Below are positions 59,318 to 64,000 of a stretch of 64,000 nt of DNA, piece after piece. Positions within the stretch are counted from its first letter, which is position 1, and each line of letters starts with the position of its first letter. Source of the DNA: Lumnitzera littorea (Eukaryota > Streptophyta > Magnoliopsida > Myrtales > Combretaceae); NCBI GenBank assembly GCA_024138015.1, contig JAMXBB010000004.1:12463941-12527940 (forward strand), written 5' to 3'. The notes under the pieces were generated by a model that ran no database searches, was not told the DNA's origin, and saw only the letters and a program-made list of their open reading frames with translations. The position numbers and the translations under genes were made by a program.

Positions 59318-61525
59318 TTTGTTTAAGACAATTAGAGTTTCATCATCCGATTCTTCATGGCCTATTTTTTCAATAAATTTGATATTTATTGATTCTTCCA
59401 CCACTTTTGTTTCTTTATTATATACTCGATATGCCTTCGAGTTCAAAGAGTAGCCTAGAAAGATGGCTTCGTCAACTCCCTCTTCAAATTTTTCTAAAAC
59501 TTTTCCTATTTTCTTTACAAAACACTTGCAACTAAAGGTGTGAAAATATGAAACAATAAGTTTTCTTCCTTTGTAATTTTCAAAAGCATTTTTATTTGTC
59601 AAAGGTCTTACATATACAAGATTTATGATATAACAAGCTATTGAAGTTGCTTCTACTTAGAAATACTCTATTATATTACTTTCATTAAGAAGAGTTCTCA
59701 TCATTTCTTAGATAATCCTGTTTTTGCATTCAACTATTCTATTTTGTTGTAGAGTATAAGGTGTAGAAAAGTTATGAGTAATGCCTTTTTCTTCACAAAA
59801 CGAGATAAAATCTGAGTTTTCAAATTCCTTTCCATGATCAGCTTGTGGATTGATGATGAAGAGGCCTTTTTCATTTTCAACTCTTTTTGAAAAGATTTTA
59901 AAGCTTTTAAAAGCATCACTTTTATGATGCAAGAACATGATCTGAGTAAATCTAGAGAAGTCATCTACTATGACAAGTCCATACTTATTTCTTCCAAGGC
60001 TTAAAGTACGAGTTGGACTAAATAGATCTAAGTGCAATAACGCTAAGGGTCTTTGAGTGGAAATAACATTTTTACTCTTATGTGAAGATAAACTCAGCTT
60101 ATTCTTAAGACAAGCAGTACAACAAATATTCTCATGAGCATGCAATTTTGATAAGCCTTGAATTATGTTCTTTCTAGATAAATTCTTTAGTTATTGAAAG
60201 TCCACATGTTCTAGTCTTTTATGTCAAAGTATAGCGTTATCATTTACTAAGATGAAGCATCTTTCACATAATACTTCAGATGGTTTAATTAAATATTCTT
60301 CTTTCTGAATCCTTTAAACAACTTAAGTCCATTCTTGTTAGAGCCAATACATTTATCATGTTCAAAAATTATTTTATATCCTTTATCATACAACCGACTT
60401 ATGTTTAATAAGTTATGTTTCAATTCTTTAACCAACAACATGTTCTTGTCCAAAATCTACCTCAAAGAGTACTACAAGACATATATTTGCTTCCTTGCAT
60501 TCTTTTGAACTTTCTAACTCAATTTTGAATCTTCTAAGTCACTCCATGTAGCCATCAAGGATTTAAGTTTTTCTTAAATTTCTACATTTTCTTGATTAAC
60601 ACAAGATGTTCATATTTAATATGCCCAAGCTTTTTGCATTCGTTGCAGATAATTTCCTTTTTGAACTTTTTCTCTTCTTTTTCTTCGATTGCCTTTCCTG
60701 CGTCAATAAATCGATTCTTATTAGTAGTAAATCTTTTAGTAAATGCTTTCTTACCTTTTTTCTTAAGCCATTTGTTGAGCTTCCTAGTAAGAAGTGTCAC
60801 ATCCTCATATTTTTCTTCAAATGAATCTTCTCCTTCAAAATCAGCATCGGTTTCTTTGGCTTTCAAGGCTATAGCCCTTTTTTTTTGTATCTTCTAAAGT
60901 ACTTTTTGATTTGAGAAAATCAATTTCACATGTTATGAGTTTGCTACGCAGTTGGCTTAAAGTTGATGTTTTTAGATCATGAGTTTCTTCTTTGGCAGTA
61001 TTTTTTTGCATTCCAAATTTTCGAAAGAATCCTCAACATCTTATATACCATATCTGCATCACTAATTATTTTACCAAGAGAAGATAATTCATTAGTTATA
61101 GTTGTAGATCTATTAAAGGAGTCCTTGATTTCTTCATCAACAAGAATTCGAAAAGTTTCGTATTATTAAACCAGCGAGTTGATTCTTATGTCCTTAATTG
61201 TCTCCGTACCTTCATAAGTTTGTACTAAGGTATCCCAAATATTTTTAGCTGTAGCATAAAAAGCAATTAGATAAAATTCTGATCTTGCAATACTACTCAA
61301 CAATAAATTCTTAGCCTTTGAATTGAGTTCGGATTTCATGATATCATCATTTGTTATGATGACAAATGAAACTTTAAGATCTCTTGTTGAGATTTTTTAC
61401 CAAGCTTAATAGTCTAATGCCTTCACCTAAGTCTCTATCCTGAATTTCCAATAAGGAAAGTTAGTTCTATCAAAGAATGGTGCCTTATCAAGCTAAACTA
61501 TTAAACTACCACTTGGTTCACCCAT
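59318..61525 (-). pseudogene. Ty1/copia polyprotein remnant (gag to integrase end)
   Basis: Minus strand from ATG 61525 (MGEPSGSLIV). Gag has WDTLVQTYEGTETIKD (about 61200), LKEKIHL-type acidic region, and a zinc knuckle at about 60620-60660 (CNECKKLGHIKYEH) with the last Cys replaced by His. GAG-pre-integrase (CCTACLKNKLSLSSHKS) is near 60070-60125. The integrase core has DLFSPTRTLSLGRNKY and VIVDDFSR near 59960-60030, then HGKEFEN near 59820. The later integrase region has FSCKCFV and DEAIFLGYSLNSKAYRVYN (about 59430-59530). It stops at LIVLNKKN where A3 begins, and no RT or RNase H is found on the far side. Stops and frameshifts are scattered through gag. Confidence 0.8.
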
Positions 61526-61557
61526 GATCTTTAAACTCTTGATGATATTAGAGTAAG

Positions 61558-61569
61558 GCTCTGATACCA
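61558..61569 (-). other. Primer binding site of the second copia element
   Basis: The minus strand reads TGGTATCAGAGC, the exact initiator-Met tRNA complement used by many plant copia elements. It lies 33 bp upstream of the gag ATG, so the 5' LTR lies to the right of it. Confidence 0.85.
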
Positions 61570-61574
61570 ATTAT

Positions 61575-62043
61575 TGGTCTCATAAGAGGGGGGAGGGGGT
61601 AAGGTTAATTGATATCCTTGAACTTTTTAAAACTTTTTCATTGTAAAATAAAATTACCTCTCTTAATAACTTAATTTCATAGATAGTGATATTTTAATGA
61701 TTCAACACATAAATAATCAACACAATTGAATAGCGCAAAGTAAAAAAATAAGGAAGGAAAATATTAGGCTAAGAATTTATAGAGCTTTAATATTCTACCT
61801 TCTGCCTACTATCCTCTTCTAACTTCATTACTGGGGACCCAATTTACTTCACCAATGTTGTTCTACTTAATCCACTATATCAAAATCAAGAGATATTTAC
61901 AAGCATTCGTCACACATGGACTTTACCATACTTTGCTCTACTTATCTAGCCTCTCTATAATATAGGCTAATTACAAATCTACATAGTACAATCTAACTTC
62001 TCTCGACACTTAAACAATAAATAATGTTTACAAAATACAAGTG
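61575..62043 (-). repeat. Likely 5' LTR of the second copia element (partial)
   Basis: Sequence between the primer binding site and LTR-A copy A4. No second LTR is present for comparison, so borders are inferred from the primer site and the A4 insertion. Confidence 0.5.
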
Positions 62044-62048
62044 AGAAC

Positions 62049-64000
62049 TGTCACGCCCCGAAGCGGCAGAGTCGTAACAGCCCTGCCGTGTAAACCATCC
62101 TAAGATAGAAGTCGGCCTTACAACTGCTATCTTAGACCTGATTTACACAAGGCGTCCACGACTAACTCGCTTTGAAGTAAACATTTTGTAATTTATTACC
62201 TAAGAAAGTGAGAAAATATAAATATATATATAATAGAATTCAATTATTACAATTAGCGTTTTCAACGATAATAGCTTAAACCTTAAAAATATATGTCTGT
62301 TCTTCAAATGTTTTTCCTTACTTCCCAGGATCTAGCAGTTGCTAGCTTCAGAGTAGTTGTTTGCCGCTTCTTAGCTAGTACCTGCACGACGTCTACAGGG
62401 ATGTGAGCAACCACAGCTCAGTAAGTTAGGATGGAGGACTTAAAACTATACCATAAACACAATAAGGTTTTCAATCAACTTATTAGGTGTAATGCATGTG
62501 CAAGCAAATGCCATCGCACGACATTGTCCGGCCCGTCGTGAGATTAGAGAAATTGCGCCTACTCTAATCCGGGTTGAGGAGTTGCCATTAATGCAACAGC
62601 TCACGACCAAACCCAGGCTTGTGCAATGGAGACCTCGCTCCTCCCGCGACTACCTTCGAACCACCGACTTCACCCTCGCCGCGACTTCCTCTCCTGTCAC
62701 TTAGTTCGGTTAAGGATGAAGAAGGAACCAATTGCAATCTTGCGCTATCCCTTTCGAAGGGGTCGGTATTTGGCCGAAGAGTCCTAAATTCCCCTAACGG
62801 GTTGCCATGCATGTCCGATTATGATTACTGGTCGTATATTTGATTAAGTCCAGTTTAGGGTGATCAATCATTTCATAAAAATCATACAATACATGCTAGA
62901 GCAACAAACAGAATCATAGCATCACCCATAATCAAGCACATGCATACATCCAACTATCTAACAAGCACAACCAAGCATAATCTTAAGCCTCCAAAATACA
63001 GCATTGTATTAATCCTAACTTACCTCAACTCTTCGCTCACTCACTCGAGATCCGATTTGCTCAGGCCATTGCCGATCATCCCTATAACACAAACGTGGTT
63101 TCAGTTTTTCATATAACTATTATAGGTTCATTTTATCCTATAACGCATATTGTTATGTTTTGTTTAGGGTTTAATATGCCTAATTATCTAGGCCTTAAGT
63201 CTTTTACAATTATTCTAGGTTTGGGGTTAGGTTCGGGTTCGATTTTCGCATCGATTTCTAAATTAGGTTTTAGTTCGATTTCTAAGTACTGTTTTATACT
63301 CCAACCTTAGAAATTTGTTTCAACTCATAATGTGAAATTAATCACATTACTTCCCAATCTCTTAAATACAATCATTACACCTAGTCAATATTTATTTTAC
63401 CCGGTACACTTAAATCCGTATTAGTGTACCAAATTCACTCCTAATGTGAGAAATTTTTACATTTTTCATATAATTACATAAATTCAAGTTTCGTATCAGA
63501 TTTATTGTACATTTTTATTATTATCAAAATATCAATTTTTATTATAATATTTTCTATTTATTATATTCTAATAATTACATATTATGTATTATTACCTTTT
63601 ATGTATATAATACACTTCTAATATTTCTATCACTTTAATTATCGCTCTAAACACCAATTATCATTTCAAAATATCTAAATTTATCCTAAATCAGATTTTA
63701 CTCCTAATTACCCTAATTTCCAAAATTAACTTAAAATTTACTATTTTTCCCTATTACTCATTTACTACATAATTAACCTAATAATTACATCTAACACCCT
63801 AAATGCTACAAGTATCATACTCCATCAGATTTCAACATCCTAAAACATGTACTTATTCACTAAATCAGTAATTAACCATCTAATTACTTTATTAACCCTA
63901 AATTACCCATTTTATACCTTATTTTAAGGCCTAAAAATTATCTAAAAATTTTGAAAATTAATTTTTGAAAACGGGCTTCATAGCACTGTTCTATATCATC
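62049..64000 (+). mobile_element. LTR-A family copy A4 (runs out of the window)
   Basis: It starts TGTCACGCCCCGAAGCGGCAG right after AGAAC (62044-62048). It follows A2 and A3 in inverse orientation through the GC-rich island (about 62500-62820) and the AT-rich stretch that holds ATTACCCTAATTTCC-like words. The far end is outside the window, so it could be a solo LTR or the first LTR of a complete element. Confidence 0.85.

Noticed and set aside
1..64000. tRNA, rRNA, CRISPR or bacterial-type operon structure
   Set aside because: No cloverleaf B-box, no rRNA core sequences and no regularly spaced short repeats were seen. Composition and splicing are those of a plant nuclear genome.

Overview
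This window looks like AT-rich nuclear DNA of a flowering plant, probably a eudicot. The evidence is a spliced germin-like protein gene, Ty1/copia and Ty3/gypsy polyprotein remnants with initiator-Met tRNA primer sites, hAT-type debris, and very long LTRs that begin TGTCA and end near TTTACA. I cannot name the species. One run of N (55032-55531, exactly 500) is a scaffold gap of nominal length. There are no CRISPR arrays, rRNA genes or tRNA genes that I can see.

The only convincing intact protein gene is the germin-like protein gene at 36221-37455 (+). It has two exons, encodes 223 residues, and its single intron holds a small hAT-like MITE. A second gene-like locus, on the minus strand at about 18442-19628, can be read as four 3'-terminal exons of a protein I do not recognise. 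It carries a frameshift and an in-frame stop, so it is either decayed or contains sequence errors.

Nearly everything else is transposon sequence, much of it nested. For 1-34600 the dominant component is one large-LTR family (called LTR-L here), 3.3-3.8 kb per unit. Copies at 1706-5043, 6970-10587, 21951-29344 (interrupted), 24261-28056 and 30849-34593 each stand alone between perfect 5-bp target duplications, which is the signature of solo LTRs. They share a 3' half (TA-rich block, CTT-rich tract, purine tract, telo-box-like motifs, TTTACA end) but differ in their 5' halves in a mosaic way.

The region 34600-39880 holds the germin-like gene and its flanks, plus one copy of a roughly 570-bp repeat whose partner lies at 15690-16300. 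From 39885 onward the window is a retrotransposon stack. A copia element (40290-43217) was hit by a second LTR family (called LTR-A, about 2.9 kb). That copy was split by a gypsy element (44024-53358, minus strand, two LTRs), and the gypsy pol was in turn hit by another LTR-A solo copy (47418-50338). After the gap there is a second copia element (minus, about 59318-62043), with a truncated LTR-A beside it and the start of a fourth LTR-A (from 62049) running out of the window.

No co-operating gene set exists here. The biological interest lies in the LTR mosaicism, the high number of solo LTRs, the nested insertion order and the MITE inside the germin-like intron.
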